A program made the translations under genes and the position numbers. From CBDBON01 sp965208395 (GTDB taxonomy: Bacteria > Chloroflexota > Dehalococcoidia > Lucifugimonadales > CBDBON01): a DNA stretch of 64,000 nucleotides. Positions 45,014 to 52,974 of this stretch are shown piece by piece (position 1 is the stretch's first letter; the number at the start of each line of letters is the position of its first letter). A model generated the notes under the pieces. The model was not told the DNA's origin. It saw nothing but the letters and a program-made list of their open reading frames with translations, and made no database searches. The DNA is taken from assembly GCA_965208395.1 (NCBI GenBank), contig CBDBON010000003.1, positions 620,001-684,000 on the forward strand, read 5' to 3'.

Positions 45014-45676
45014 GTGACAAGCCGATGGTCGACAGAGAAGAGGACGGTGGTGGAGGCCGCCAGGGAGATTGCGGCGCGTGGGCTGGTTGCCGGCAGCAGC
45101 GGAAACGTGAGCGTTCGGCTGGCATCCGGCGGAGCCTCCCCCCTTCTGGCGATCACGCCCTCCAGAACGCCGTACGACGAGATGACTGAAGAGGACGTGG
45201 TCGTTACCGACTTCGACATCGAGCAGGTCGAGGGAGAGGGCGTCCCGTCCTCCGAGACCCTCACCCACGTCGCCATATACCGGGCGCGGCCCGACGTGAA
45301 CGCGGTCATCCACACTCACCCCCTCTTCGGGAGCGTAGCTGCGGTGGCCGGACGCGACATCCCGCCCATCCTCGATGAGATGACCATCGCGCTGGGCGGC
45401 CCGATCAGGGTCTCCGAGTACGCCTTCCCGGGGAGCGAGGAGATGGCGAGGGCGGTGTGCGGGGCGCTCGGAGAGCGCAACGCCGCTCTCATCAGAAGCC
45501 ACGGCGCCGTCGGCGTCGGGCGCACCCTGCGGGAGGCGCTCGACGTCTGCGTGCTGACCGAGCGCGTCGCCCAGATCTTCCTTTACGCCGGGCTGCTCGG
45601 CGACGTCCGTTCGCTCCCTGAGGAGATCGTGGCGGCCGAGACGGCCATCTTCCGCATGATGCGGGACGCCCCATGA
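45014..45676 (+). CDS. Class II aldolase/adducin family protein
   Basis: A 220-residue zinc-dependent aldolase-fold protein. SSGNVSVRL binds the phosphate, Glu in PSSETLTH is catalytic, and zinc ligands are HTHP and a His in RSHGAVGVG. It resembles L-fuculose/L-ribulose 5-phosphate aldolase or epimerase, or 5-deoxyribulose phosphate aldolase. Starts at GTG with GGGGAG upstream, 56 nt after the kinase. Together, kinase and aldolase could phosphorylate and split a sugar. Confidence 0.88.
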   Translation: MTSRWSTEKRTVVEAAREIAARGLVAGSSGNVSVRLASGGASPLLAITPSRTPYDEMTEEDVVVTDFDIEQVEGEGVPSSETLTHVAIYRARPDVNAVIHTHPLFGSVAAVAGRDIPPILDEMTIALGGPIRVSEYAFPGSEEMARAVCGALGERNAALIRSHGAVGVGRTLREALDVCVLTERVAQIFLYAGLLGDVRSLPEEIVAAETAIFRMMRDAP

Positions 45677-45699
45677 TGAGCCAGCGCAGTGAAATGGGT

Positions 45700-45705
45700 T
45701 AGAAT
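45700..45705 (+). promoter_or_regulatory. Possible -10 box before the small conserved gene
   Basis: TAGAAT lies 36 nt before the ATG at 45742. The -35 region (around 45677, TGAGCC) is poor. It may be an internal promoter for the gene group at 45.7-48 kb. Confidence 0.25.
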
Positions 45706-45741
45706 CGTAGACGAGCCAGAACAGCGACTAGGGGCGACGCA

Positions 45742-46113
45742 ATGGTGACCGTTCCCTCCTTCCTACTGAGGAGGCTCTACGTCAAGGAGAGCCTCAGAAA
45801 CACAGGCGACGGGTTCGAGTTTCAGCTCGTGAACCGTCTCGGCTCCGGATACGCGCACAGGCTCTGGCCGCTCACCGTGGACGGCGCCGAGCTGCCGATC
45901 GAAAGCTCCTTCTTCGAGCTCGACGGAGCTTCCACCCCTTTCAGCGCGGTCTCTACAGAGAAGACCTTCACCCTCGCCATGAACCGCACGATCACGATAC
46001 GGGCCGAGGGATCGCGCCTCGAGGCCGGGGCCAGAAAGATCGGAATGGGCTTCGACGTGCCCGGCCTGGGAACGCTCCGTTTCGACTTCACCGACGTGGT
46101 GGAGGATGGGTGA
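45742..46113 (+). CDS. Small conserved protein of unknown function
   Basis: A 123-residue soluble protein, beta-rich by eye, with the segments FLLRRLYVKESLRN, GFEFQLVNRLGSGYA, STEKTFTLAMNRTITI and KIGMGFDVPGLGTLRF. I believe I have seen this pattern in a conserved but uncharacterised family in archaea and Chloroflexota, sometimes annotated with HMG-CoA reductase, but I cannot confirm that here. No catalytic residues are evident. Its stop overlaps the epimerase start by 8 nt. Confidence 0.75.
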   Translation: MVTVPSFLLRRLYVKESLRNTGDGFEFQLVNRLGSGYAHRLWPLTVDGAELPIESSFFELDGASTPFSAVSTEKTFTLAMNRTITIRAEGSRLEAGARKIGMGFDVPGLGTLRFDFTDVVEDG

Positions 46114-47053
46114 CGACGCCCTGCGAGTCGCCGTCACCGGCGCCTCCGGGTACGTCGGCTCCTCCCTCGTCCGCCGGCTCGAGCGGGAGGAGGGCGTCGT
46201 CTCCGTACTGGCCATCGACGTGCGCCCGCCCCAGCCGCGGTTCGGTCCGAAGGTCAGCTTCCTTCAGAGCGACGTGACGGCGCCGTTTGAGGGGTTGCTC
46301 GAACGGCATGGAATCGACTCGGTCGTCCACCTGGCCTTCCTGATGATGCCCAGGGGCGGCCCGGGCCGCCGCGTCAACGTGGGCGGCACGGCCGGCGTTC
46401 TGGATGCGTGCGGCGCTGCCGGCGTGGACCGCCTGCTCTACCTGAGCAGCACGACCGTGTACGGCGCCCACCCGGACAACCCGGCGGAGCTGACGGAGGA
46501 GTCGTCCGTTCGCCCCATCAGGGGCTTCCGGTACGGCGAGCATAAGGCCGAGGTGGAGACGATGATCGAACGATTCGCCGCCCTCCATCACAGGACCGCG
46601 GTTACCGTTCTGCGCGCCTGCCCGGTGATGGGACGCAACGCCGACAACTTCATCTCACGAGCCTTCTCGAAGCCGCTCCTGGTGGCGGTGCGCGGCCACG
46701 ACCCGGAGATGCAGATGCTCCATGAGGATGACCTGGCGGAGGCAATGACCGCCTGCCTTCTGCGGCGGACGAGCGGGACATACAACCTGGCGGGGGCGGG
46801 CACGCTCCGTTGGAGCCGGCTCGCCGATCTCTTCGGACGGCGGCTGGTGACCCTGCCCGCCCCGGCGCTGTACGGGATCACGGGCCTCGCGTGGACGCTG
46901 CGCCTTCAGAGCGACTCGCCCCCATGCGGCCTCGACTTCATCCGTTACAGGTGGACGGCGACAGCGGATAAGGCGCGGCGAGAGCTTGGCATCGAGCCCA
47001 AGCACTCGACCGAGGAGGCGTGGACGGCGTTCGTCGAACGAGGACGGAGATAA
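46106..47053 (+). CDS. NAD-dependent epimerase/dehydratase (extended SDR)
   Basis: A 315-residue extended SDR. VTGASGYVGSSLVRRL is the Rossmann motif, LSSTTVYGAH and YGEHKAEVE supply Ser/Thr and the Tyr-x3-Lys pair. The closing YRWTATADKARRELG is typical of sugar-nucleotide epimerase-like proteins. It overlaps the small conserved gene and is 6 nt from the nucleoside hydrolase. A sugar or isoprenoid-linked substrate is possible; not assignable. Confidence 0.86.
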   Translation: MGDDALRVAVTGASGYVGSSLVRRLEREEGVVSVLAIDVRPPQPRFGPKVSFLQSDVTAPFEGLLERHGIDSVVHLAFLMMPRGGPGRRVNVGGTAGVLDACGAAGVDRLLYLSSTTVYGAHPDNPAELTEESSVRPIRGFRYGEHKAEVETMIERFAALHHRTAVTVLRACPVMGRNADNFISRAFSKPLLVAVRGHDPEMQMLHEDDLAEAMTACLLRRTSGTYNLAGAGTLRWSRLADLFGRRLVTLPAPALYGITGLAWTLRLQSDSPPCGLDFIRYRWTATADKARRELGIEPKHSTEEAWTAFVERGRR

Positions 47054-47059
47054 CTCGCG

Positions 47060-47965
47060 ATGGGTGAGAAGGTCATCATCGACACCGACCCTGGCACGGA
47101 CGACGCCATCGCCCTGATGATGGCGCTGAACCATCCGGGCGTGGACGTGCTCGCGCTCACGACGGTCGGAGGGAACGGCGCACTGCGCCACACCACAAGG
47201 AACGCGCTTGCCATCCTGGAGCAGATAGGGCGCGGCGACATCCCGGTCTTCAAGGGCGCCTCCCGCCCGCTCGTGGGCCGGTTCAGCTACGGCTACGACT
47301 TCCACGGCCCCGGCGCGATGACGGCCAGGTTGCCGCCGCCCGCGCGTCCGCCACGGCCCGGGTCCGCCTACGACCACATCTCAGAGACGGTGCGGCAACG
47401 TCCAGGCGAGCTGACACTGGTCGCCCTCGGGCCGCTGACCAATATCGCCAGGGTAATCAGGCGGCATCCGTGCGTCGTCGAGCGTCTGAAACGGCTCGTC
47501 GTCATGGGCGGAGCGGTGGAGACGCCAGGAAACGTCACGCCGTACGCGGAGTTCAACATCTACAACGACCCGGAGGCTGCGCAGCTCGTCCTCTCGTCCG
47601 GGTTGCCCGTCACGCTCGTCGGACTGGACGTCTGCGACCCGGTTTTCGTCGTCGCGGACGACGACCGCTGGGCGCGGGGCGGCTCCCGCGCGGAGCATCT
47701 GGCTCGCCGCCTCACCGACGGATGGTTCGCACTGCACGACGAGGGAGCGCGGTACACGCCTTGCGACGCGATGGCCGTTCTCGCGATCACCAACCCTGAG
47801 CTGATGAGCTTCCGTCAGGCAGCCGTTCACGTCGAGACAGAGGACCCGGATCGACGAGGACAGACGGTCGCGCAGTACGGACGCGGCAGCGTGCAGGTCG
47901 CGGCGGACATCCGCGCCGCCGCGGCCATGGACGCCACAAGGGAGATGCTTGGCGGAGGCCCTTAG
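47060..47965 (+). CDS. Inosine/uridine-preferring nucleoside hydrolase
   Basis: A 301-residue nucleoside hydrolase. The calcium/ribose site DTDPGTDDA is at about residues 8-16, with the middle VVMGGAVETPGNVTPYAEFN and the late CDAMAV segment (final metal Asp). It cleaves the N-glycosidic bond of ribonucleosides to free ribose and base. It closes the plus-strand sugar/nucleoside group. HpnG also releases a purine base, so salvage of adenine or ribose may be a shared theme. Confidence 0.9.
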   Translation: MGEKVIIDTDPGTDDAIALMMALNHPGVDVLALTTVGGNGALRHTTRNALAILEQIGRGDIPVFKGASRPLVGRFSYGYDFHGPGAMTARLPPPARPPRPGSAYDHISETVRQRPGELTLVALGPLTNIARVIRRHPCVVERLKRLVVMGGAVETPGNVTPYAEFNIYNDPEAAQLVLSSGLPVTLVGLDVCDPVFVVADDDRWARGGSRAEHLARRLTDGWFALHDEGARYTPCDAMAVLAITNPELMSFRQAAVHVETEDPDRRGQTVAQYGRGSVQVAADIRAAAAMDATREMLGGGP

Positions 47966-48011
47966 CCTCCATGTCAAGATCGCGCTGTTGACCGTCCGGC
48001 TTGGCGGGTGC

Positions 48012-48028
48012 TACCCTGATGCAGGGTA
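48012..48028. promoter_or_regulatory. Operator-like palindrome upstream of the SUF operon
   Basis: TACCCT-N5-AGGGTA, perfect 6-bp arms. It sits where the -10 of one weak promoter (TTGACC at 47988, 18-bp spacer) would be, and just upstream of the -35 of the next. A binding site for the Rrf2 regulator encoded in the same operon is the natural guess. Confidence 0.5.
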
Positions 48029-48031
48029 TTC

Positions 48032-48062
48032 TTGACCATATCAATCAACAAGGGCATACACT
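48032..48062 (+). promoter_or_regulatory. Possible SUF promoter
   Basis: TTGACC (48032-48037) and TACACT (48057-48062) with a 19-bp spacer, a length used by activator-dependent promoters. It would start transcription near 48069, about 15 nt before the sufB ATG. The match is only moderate. Confidence 0.35.
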
Positions 48063-48083
48063 AGCCGGGAAGGGCTTGAGCTG

Positions 48084-49544
48084 ATGACCACACATCAGGT
48101 CATATCGCGTGAGACGGGTCTCGAGGAATCCCAGTACCGCTGGGGGTTCGAGCTCGACATAGACTCGGACGTCGCCCCGAAGGGACTCAGCGAGGATATC
48201 GTCAGGCTCATCTCGGCCAAGAAGCAGGAGCCCGACTGGATGCTCGAATGGCGTCTGCGGGCCTACCGGCACTGGACCAAGCAGGGGTCGGAGGCCCCCA
48301 CTTGGGCCAACATCACGCACGCGCCCATCGACTTCCAGGACATCATCTACTACGCCGCGCCGCGCTCGCAGGGTGACGGCCCTAAGAGCCTGGACGAGGT
48401 CGACCCGGAGATCCTGGAGGCCTTCGACAAGCTTGGCATCCCCCTGGAGGAGCAGAAGAAGCTGACGGGCGTGGCCGTTGACGCGGTCCTCGACAGCGTC
48501 TCGGTGGCGACGACCTACAAGGACATGCTGGAGAAGGCGGGCGTCATATTCTGCTCGATGAGCGAGGCGATCAGAAACCACCCCGACATCGTCAGAAAGT
48601 ACCTCGGCTCGGTCGTCCCCTACAGCGACAACTTCTACGCAACCCTCAACTCGGCCGTCTTCAGCGACGGCTCATTCTGCTACGTGCCGCCGGGGGTGCG
48701 CTGCCCCATCGAGCTGATGACATACTTCCGCATCAACGAGATGGACTCCGGCCAGTTCGAGCGGACGCTGATTGTCGCCGACAAGGGAAGCTACGTTAGC
48801 TACCTGGAGGGGTGCACCGCGCCGATGAGGAAGAGCCACCAGCTGCACGCGGCGGTGGTCGAGCTGGTCGCTCTCGACGACGCCGAGATCAAGTACTCCA
48901 CCCTCCAGAACTGGTACCCGGGCGACAAGGAGGGCGAGGGCGGCGTCTACAACTTCGTCACCAAGCGAGGCAAGGCGCAGGGGAAGAGGTCCAAGATATC
49001 CTGGACGCAGGTGGAGACCGGATCGGCGATCACCTGGAAGTACCCCAGCGTGATCCTGCTGGGCGACGACTCTGTGGGCGAGTTCTACTCGGTCGCGCTG
49101 GTGAACAACTACCAGCAGGCCGACACCGGGACCAAGATGACCCACATCGGAAAGAACACCCGGAGCACCATCGTGGCGAAGGGCATCTCGGCGGGACGCG
49201 CTGAGAACACCTACCGCGGGCAGGTGAAGATCATGCCCTCCGCGGACAACGCGAGAAACTTCACCCAGTGCGACTCGCTGCTGATCGGCGACCGGTGCGG
49301 CGCCCACACCGTCCCCTATATCGAGGTGCGCAACCCGACGGCGCAGATGGGACATGAGGCGACGACGTCGAAGGTCAACGACAATCAGCTCTTCTACCTG
49401 CAGCAGCGCGGCATCGACATGGACGAGGCGAACTACATGATCATAAACGGCTTCTGCCGGGGCATCTTCAAGGAGCTGCCCTTCGAGTTCGCGATGGAGG
49501 CGTCCCAGCTTCTGCGCGTAAGCCTCGAAGGGACGGTGGGGTAG
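48084..49544 (+). CDS. sufB: Fe-S assembly scaffold SufB
   Basis: A 486-residue SufB. The diagnostic stretches are FCYVPPGVRCPIELMTYFRI, YLEGCTAPMRKSHQLHAAVV, VETGSAITWKYPSVILLG and the C-terminal EATTSKVNDNQLFYLQQRG. The late conserved Cys (TQCDSLLIG) is a likely cluster ligand. With SufC and SufD it forms the cytosolic SufBC2D scaffold. sufC starts 3 nt after its stop. Confidence 0.96.
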   Translation: MTTHQVISRETGLEESQYRWGFELDIDSDVAPKGLSEDIVRLISAKKQEPDWMLEWRLRAYRHWTKQGSEAPTWANITHAPIDFQDIIYYAAPRSQGDGPKSLDEVDPEILEAFDKLGIPLEEQKKLTGVAVDAVLDSVSVATTYKDMLEKAGVIFCSMSEAIRNHPDIVRKYLGSVVPYSDNFYATLNSAVFSDGSFCYVPPGVRCPIELMTYFRINEMDSGQFERTLIVADKGSYVSYLEGCTAPMRKSHQLHAAVVELVALDDAEIKYSTLQNWYPGDKEGEGGVYNFVTKRGKAQGKRSKISWTQVETGSAITWKYPSVILLGDDSVGEFYSVALVNNYQQADTGTKMTHIGKNTRSTIVAKGISAGRAENTYRGQVKIMPSADNARNFTQCDSLLIGDRCGAHTVPYIEVRNPTAQMGHEATTSKVNDNQLFYLQQRGIDMDEANYMIINGFCRGIFKELPFEFAMEASQLLRVSLEGTVG

Positions 49545-49547
49545 ACC

Positions 49548-50327
49548 ATGGCTGGAGAGGACACGCCGATACTAGAGATACGCAATCTGCACGTCTCCAT
49601 CCAGGAGACGGAGATACTCAAGGGGGTCGACCTGACGGTCGGCCTCGGCGAGGTCCACGCCATAATGGGCCCCAACGGCTCCGGGAAGAGCACGCTGGCC
49701 AACGTGCTCGCGGGAAGGCCCGAGTACGAGATCACGGCCGGCGAGATACTCTACAGGGATGCGGACCTGACGGAGATGCTCCCGGAGGAGCGGGCGCGGG
49801 AGGGCGTCTTCCTCGCCTTCCAGTACCCCGTCGAGCTCGCAGGCGTCCGGACCTGGCAGTTCCTCAAGTCGGCGGTCGACGCGCTGCGGGAGTACAGGGG
49901 CGAAGATGAGCTGAGCATACGCGCATTCGACAGGCTGGTAGAGGAGAAGCGCCGTCTGGTCGAGATCGACCCCGAGCTGATGAAGAGGTCCGTCAACGAG
50001 GGGTTCAGCGGAGGCGAGAAGAAGCGTAACGAGGTCCTGCAGCTGGCGCTGCTCGACCCAACGCTGGCGGTCTTGGACGAGACCGACTCCGGTCTAGACA
50101 TCGACGCCCTCAAGATTGTCGCCAACGGCGTGAACCGTTTCAGGGGCCCGTCCAAGGCTATACTCCTCGTCACTCACTACCAGCGTATCCTCGACCACAT
50201 CAACCCTGACTTCGTTCACGTGCTGATTGACGGCTCGATTGCGATGTCGGGAGGGAGCGAGCTCGCCCAGACCCTGGAAGACCGGGGCTACGACTGGGTG
50301 AGGTCCCCCGCCGGCGTCGAGGCTTAG
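49548..50327 (+). CDS. sufC: Fe-S assembly ATPase SufC
   Basis: A 259-residue ABC-type ATPase without membrane domain. Walker A GPNGSGKST, the SufC-specific signature FSGGEKKRNEVLQLA and Walker B LAVLDETDSGLDID are all present. It powers the SufBCD scaffold. GTAGACC overlap is absent; it is 3 nt from sufB and 16 nt from sufD. Confidence 0.96.
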   Translation: MAGEDTPILEIRNLHVSIQETEILKGVDLTVGLGEVHAIMGPNGSGKSTLANVLAGRPEYEITAGEILYRDADLTEMLPEERAREGVFLAFQYPVELAGVRTWQFLKSAVDALREYRGEDELSIRAFDRLVEEKRRLVEIDPELMKRSVNEGFSGGEKKRNEVLQLALLDPTLAVLDETDSGLDIDALKIVANGVNRFRGPSKAILLVTHYQRILDHINPDFVHVLIDGSIAMSGGSELAQTLEDRGYDWVRSPAGVEA

Positions 50328-50343
50328 GATCGGAACGGCTGAC

Positions 50344-51684
50344 GTGGCAGCGGCGGGCTCGGAGCAGCATAGGTACCTCTCCACATTCCAAGACGTGGAG
50401 GAGACTCTCGCGTCCAGTGGGCCCGACTGGCTCCACAGCATGCGGCGCGGCGCTGTAGAGCAGTTCTCCAGACTGGGCTTCCCCACCGCCCGCAGGGGCA
50501 ACGAAAAGTGGAAGTACACCAACGTCGCGCCCATCGCCCGCGGTAGCTTCGGCATCGATATAGAGGGCCGCGGCAACGGCGTGACGCGCGGCTCGCTCAT
50601 CCGCTGCGGCCACCTGCAGGAGGACCAGACGACCCTCGTTTTCGTCGACGGACGCTACTCGCGCGAGCTCTCCACCCCGCCAAAGCGTCCCAACGGCGTG
50701 AGGATCGCGACAGTCGATGAGGCGGCCCGTTCCCACGAGGCGCTCGTCCGAAGCCACCTCGGGAGCTATGCGGACGCAGAAGACGGCTTCACCGCTCTCA
50801 ACACGGCCTTCCTGCAGGAGGGAGCCTTCGTCCACATTCCGTCCGGGACGACCCTGGACGAGCCCGTAGGCATCCTCTTCCTGTCGACCGGTGGGGGAGA
50901 TGCGCGCGCGTCCTTCCCCCGCGTTCTGGTGATTGCGGAGGCGGAGAGCACGGCGACGATCATAGAGAGCTACGTCGGCCTCGGCGAGGGACGCTGCTTC
51001 ACCAACTCGGTGGCGGAGATAGTGGTTGGCGAGGGGGCCGAGATCGACCACTACCGCGTCCTCGCCGAGAGCGAGAATGCCTTTCACGTCGCCGCCGAGC
51101 GCGTCCACCAGGGGGCTGGAAGCACATTCAGGTCCCACGCCTTCGAGAAAGGGCCCGCACTCGGCAGGTACGATCTCGGAGTGCATATCGACGGGCCGGA
51201 GGCGCGGTGCGACCTGCAGGGGCTGTACGTCACCACTGGCAGCCAGCACATGGACAACCTGATCAACATTGACCACGCCAAGCCGCACGGGACCAGCCGA
51301 CTCTACTATAAGGGAATCCTGGATGACAGCTCCAGGGCCGTCTTCGGCGGCACGGTGCTGGTCAGGAGGGACGCGCAGAAGACGGACGCGCAGCAGTCGG
51401 ACAAGAACCTCGTGCTCTCTCCCGACGCGGAGGCCGATAGCAAGCCGGCGCTGTTCATCTACGCGGACGACGTGAAGTGCGGTCACGGAGCGACCGCCGG
51501 CAACATCGACCGGGACACCGTCTTCTACATGAGAAGCCGGGGGCTCGATCCGGAAACCGCCAGCAGGCTCCTCATCTACGGGTTCGCGAGCGAGATCATA
51601 GACACTGTCCGGGTGGAGCGGCTAAAGAGACGGCTGCAGAGCCTGTTCCTCGACTCGCTGCCCTCGCACACCTTCGAGCTCTGA
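50344..51684 (+). CDS. sufD: Fe-S assembly protein SufD
   Basis: A 446-residue SufD, starting at GTG. NEKWKYTNVAPI near the N-terminus, the beta-helix core and the C-terminal VKCGHGATAGNIDRDTVFYM and ETASRLLIYGFASEII are characteristic; the conserved His in KCGHGAT is the known cluster-site residue. It pairs with SufB in the scaffold. It stops 1 nt before sufU. Confidence 0.95.
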   Translation: MAAAGSEQHRYLSTFQDVEETLASSGPDWLHSMRRGAVEQFSRLGFPTARRGNEKWKYTNVAPIARGSFGIDIEGRGNGVTRGSLIRCGHLQEDQTTLVFVDGRYSRELSTPPKRPNGVRIATVDEAARSHEALVRSHLGSYADAEDGFTALNTAFLQEGAFVHIPSGTTLDEPVGILFLSTGGGDARASFPRVLVIAEAESTATIIESYVGLGEGRCFTNSVAEIVVGEGAEIDHYRVLAESENAFHVAAERVHQGAGSTFRSHAFEKGPALGRYDLGVHIDGPEARCDLQGLYVTTGSQHMDNLINIDHAKPHGTSRLYYKGILDDSSRAVFGGTVLVRRDAQKTDAQQSDKNLVLSPDAEADSKPALFIYADDVKCGHGATAGNIDRDTVFYMRSRGLDPETASRLLIYGFASEIIDTVRVERLKRRLQSLFLDSLPSHTFEL

Positions 51685-51685
51685 C

Positions 51686-52138
51686 ATGCTCGACGTAGAC
51701 GACCTGTACCGCGAGGTGCTGCTCGATCATAGCCGCCGCCCGCGTAACCGTCGCAGAATCGAGACCCCGACCCACACGGCGGAGGGGTTCAACCCTCTGT
51801 GCGGGGACCAGATCGAATTCTACCTGTCGGTCGACGGTACGACCGTCGTCGAAGTGGGCTTCGAGAGCAGGGGATGCGCCATCTCCACGGCGTCGGCGTC
51901 CATGATGACAGAGAGCATCAAGGGCAGGAGCACCGGAGAGGTGGACACGATCTTCCACGCCTTCCACAGGATGGTGACAGGAGAACCGTCCGAAGAGGGG
52001 GACGAGGATGTGCTAGGCGACCTGGACATCCTTGAGGGAGTCTCAGCGTATCCGGTGCGGATCAAGTGCGCGGTGCTTCCGTGGCATACGCTGCGGGCGG
52101 CGCTCGCACGGAAGGAGGGCGCGGTCTCCACCGAGTAG
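51686..52138 (+). CDS. sufU: SufU-type sulfur-transfer/scaffold protein, copy 1
   Basis: A 150-residue SufU. Zinc/sulfur ligands appear as Cys and Asp in NPLCGDQIEF, Cys in RGCAISTAS and Cys in RIKCAVLPWHTL, with the SufU-type insertion before the last Cys. SufU takes persulfide sulfur from SufS. It follows sufD by one base and precedes the regulator by 24 nt. A second, clearly different copy closes the operon. Confidence 0.94.
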   Translation: MLDVDDLYREVLLDHSRRPRNRRRIETPTHTAEGFNPLCGDQIEFYLSVDGTTVVEVGFESRGCAISTASASMMTESIKGRSTGEVDTIFHAFHRMVTGEPSEEGDEDVLGDLDILEGVSAYPVRIKCAVLPWHTLRAALARKEGAVSTE

Positions 52139-52162
52139 GAGAGAGATCGCGGGGAGGGTCCT

Positions 52163-52630
52163 ATGCACATACCGATCAGAGTCGACTACGGCGTGCGGGC
52201 TCTCGTTGACCTGGCGGAGCACGGGCGAGGCGGGACGGTGCGGTCCGCCGACGTCGCTCGGCGCAAGACGATCCCTGAGCCCTATCTCGTCCAGCTGCTC
52301 CGCACCCTCCGCCAAGGCGGCTTGGTAAGGAGTCAGAGAGGCCCGCAGGGCGGCCACTCGCTGGCAATGGACCCCGCAAACATACGGCTCAGCATGGTGA
52401 TGGAGTGCCTCGAGGGCGCGGAGTCGGTCGTTCGCTGCCTGGAGGACACGGCGGCGTGCATACAAGTGAGCTGCTGCGCTCAACGCGACGTATGGCGCGC
52501 CGTCCAGGAGGCGATCTACAACATCCTGGACTCGACGTCGATAGCGGACCTGGTGAAGAGGACGGCCGAGATCGAGGCCGGGCGCTCGGCGCCGCTTGAA
52601 GCGGCCATAGGCCGACAGCCCGGAGGATAG
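52163..52630 (+). CDS. Rrf2-family transcriptional regulator
   Basis: A 155-residue winged-helix protein. The DNA-binding part has IPEPYLVQLLRTLRQGGLV and RGPQGGHSLA. Cys92, Cys99, Cys104 and Cys105 lie in the region where IscR/SufR-type members bind an Fe-S cluster (VVRCLEDTAACIQVSCC). It is probably the cluster-sensing repressor or activator of its own operon, acting at 48012-48028. It ends in a basic, Pro-containing tail. Autoregulation is inferred. Confidence 0.9.
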   Translation: MHIPIRVDYGVRALVDLAEHGRGGTVRSADVARRKTIPEPYLVQLLRTLRQGGLVRSQRGPQGGHSLAMDPANIRLSMVMECLEGAESVVRCLEDTAACIQVSCCAQRDVWRAVQEAIYNILDSTSIADLVKRTAEIEAGRSAPLEAAIGRQPGG

Positions 52631-52647
52631 CAGGAGAGAGAAGAACG

Positions 52648-52953
52648 ATGACATTCGAACGGGTATGCAGCGTTAGTGAAATCCCCCCAGGCGCGTCGAA
52701 GGTCTACGAGATGGGCGACCGGGCGATCGCCGTCTGCAACGTGGGGGGTCAGTTCTACGCCGTGGACGACGTATGCACTCACGACGAAGCCTCCCTGGAG
52801 CAGGGACAAGTGGAAGGCTACGAGATCGAGTGCCCGCGTCACGGCGCGCGATTCGACGTCAGGACCGGCGCGGTGACGGCGTTGCCCGCGGTCGTCCCGA
52901 TAGAGACGTTCGGCGTACGTGTACAGGGCGAGGACGTAGAGATCGATGTGTAG
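52648..52953 (+). CDS. Rieske-type ferredoxin
   Basis: A 101-residue soluble Rieske [2Fe-2S] protein. Ligands are Cys43/His45 in CTHDEAS and Cys62/His65 in CPRHGAR. It resembles NirD/BphF-type ferredoxins. There is no signal peptide or membrane anchor. Found between the regulator and sufS; a small Rieske protein is often part of SUF operons in Chloroflexota and Actinobacteria, perhaps as electron carrier for assembly. Confidence 0.92.
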   Translation: MTFERVCSVSEIPPGASKVYEMGDRAIAVCNVGGQFYAVDDVCTHDEASLEQGQVEGYEIECPRHGARFDVRTGAVTALPAVVPIETFGVRVQGEDVEIDV

Positions 52954-52974
52954 TCCGGCAGCGGCGTCCGCGAG

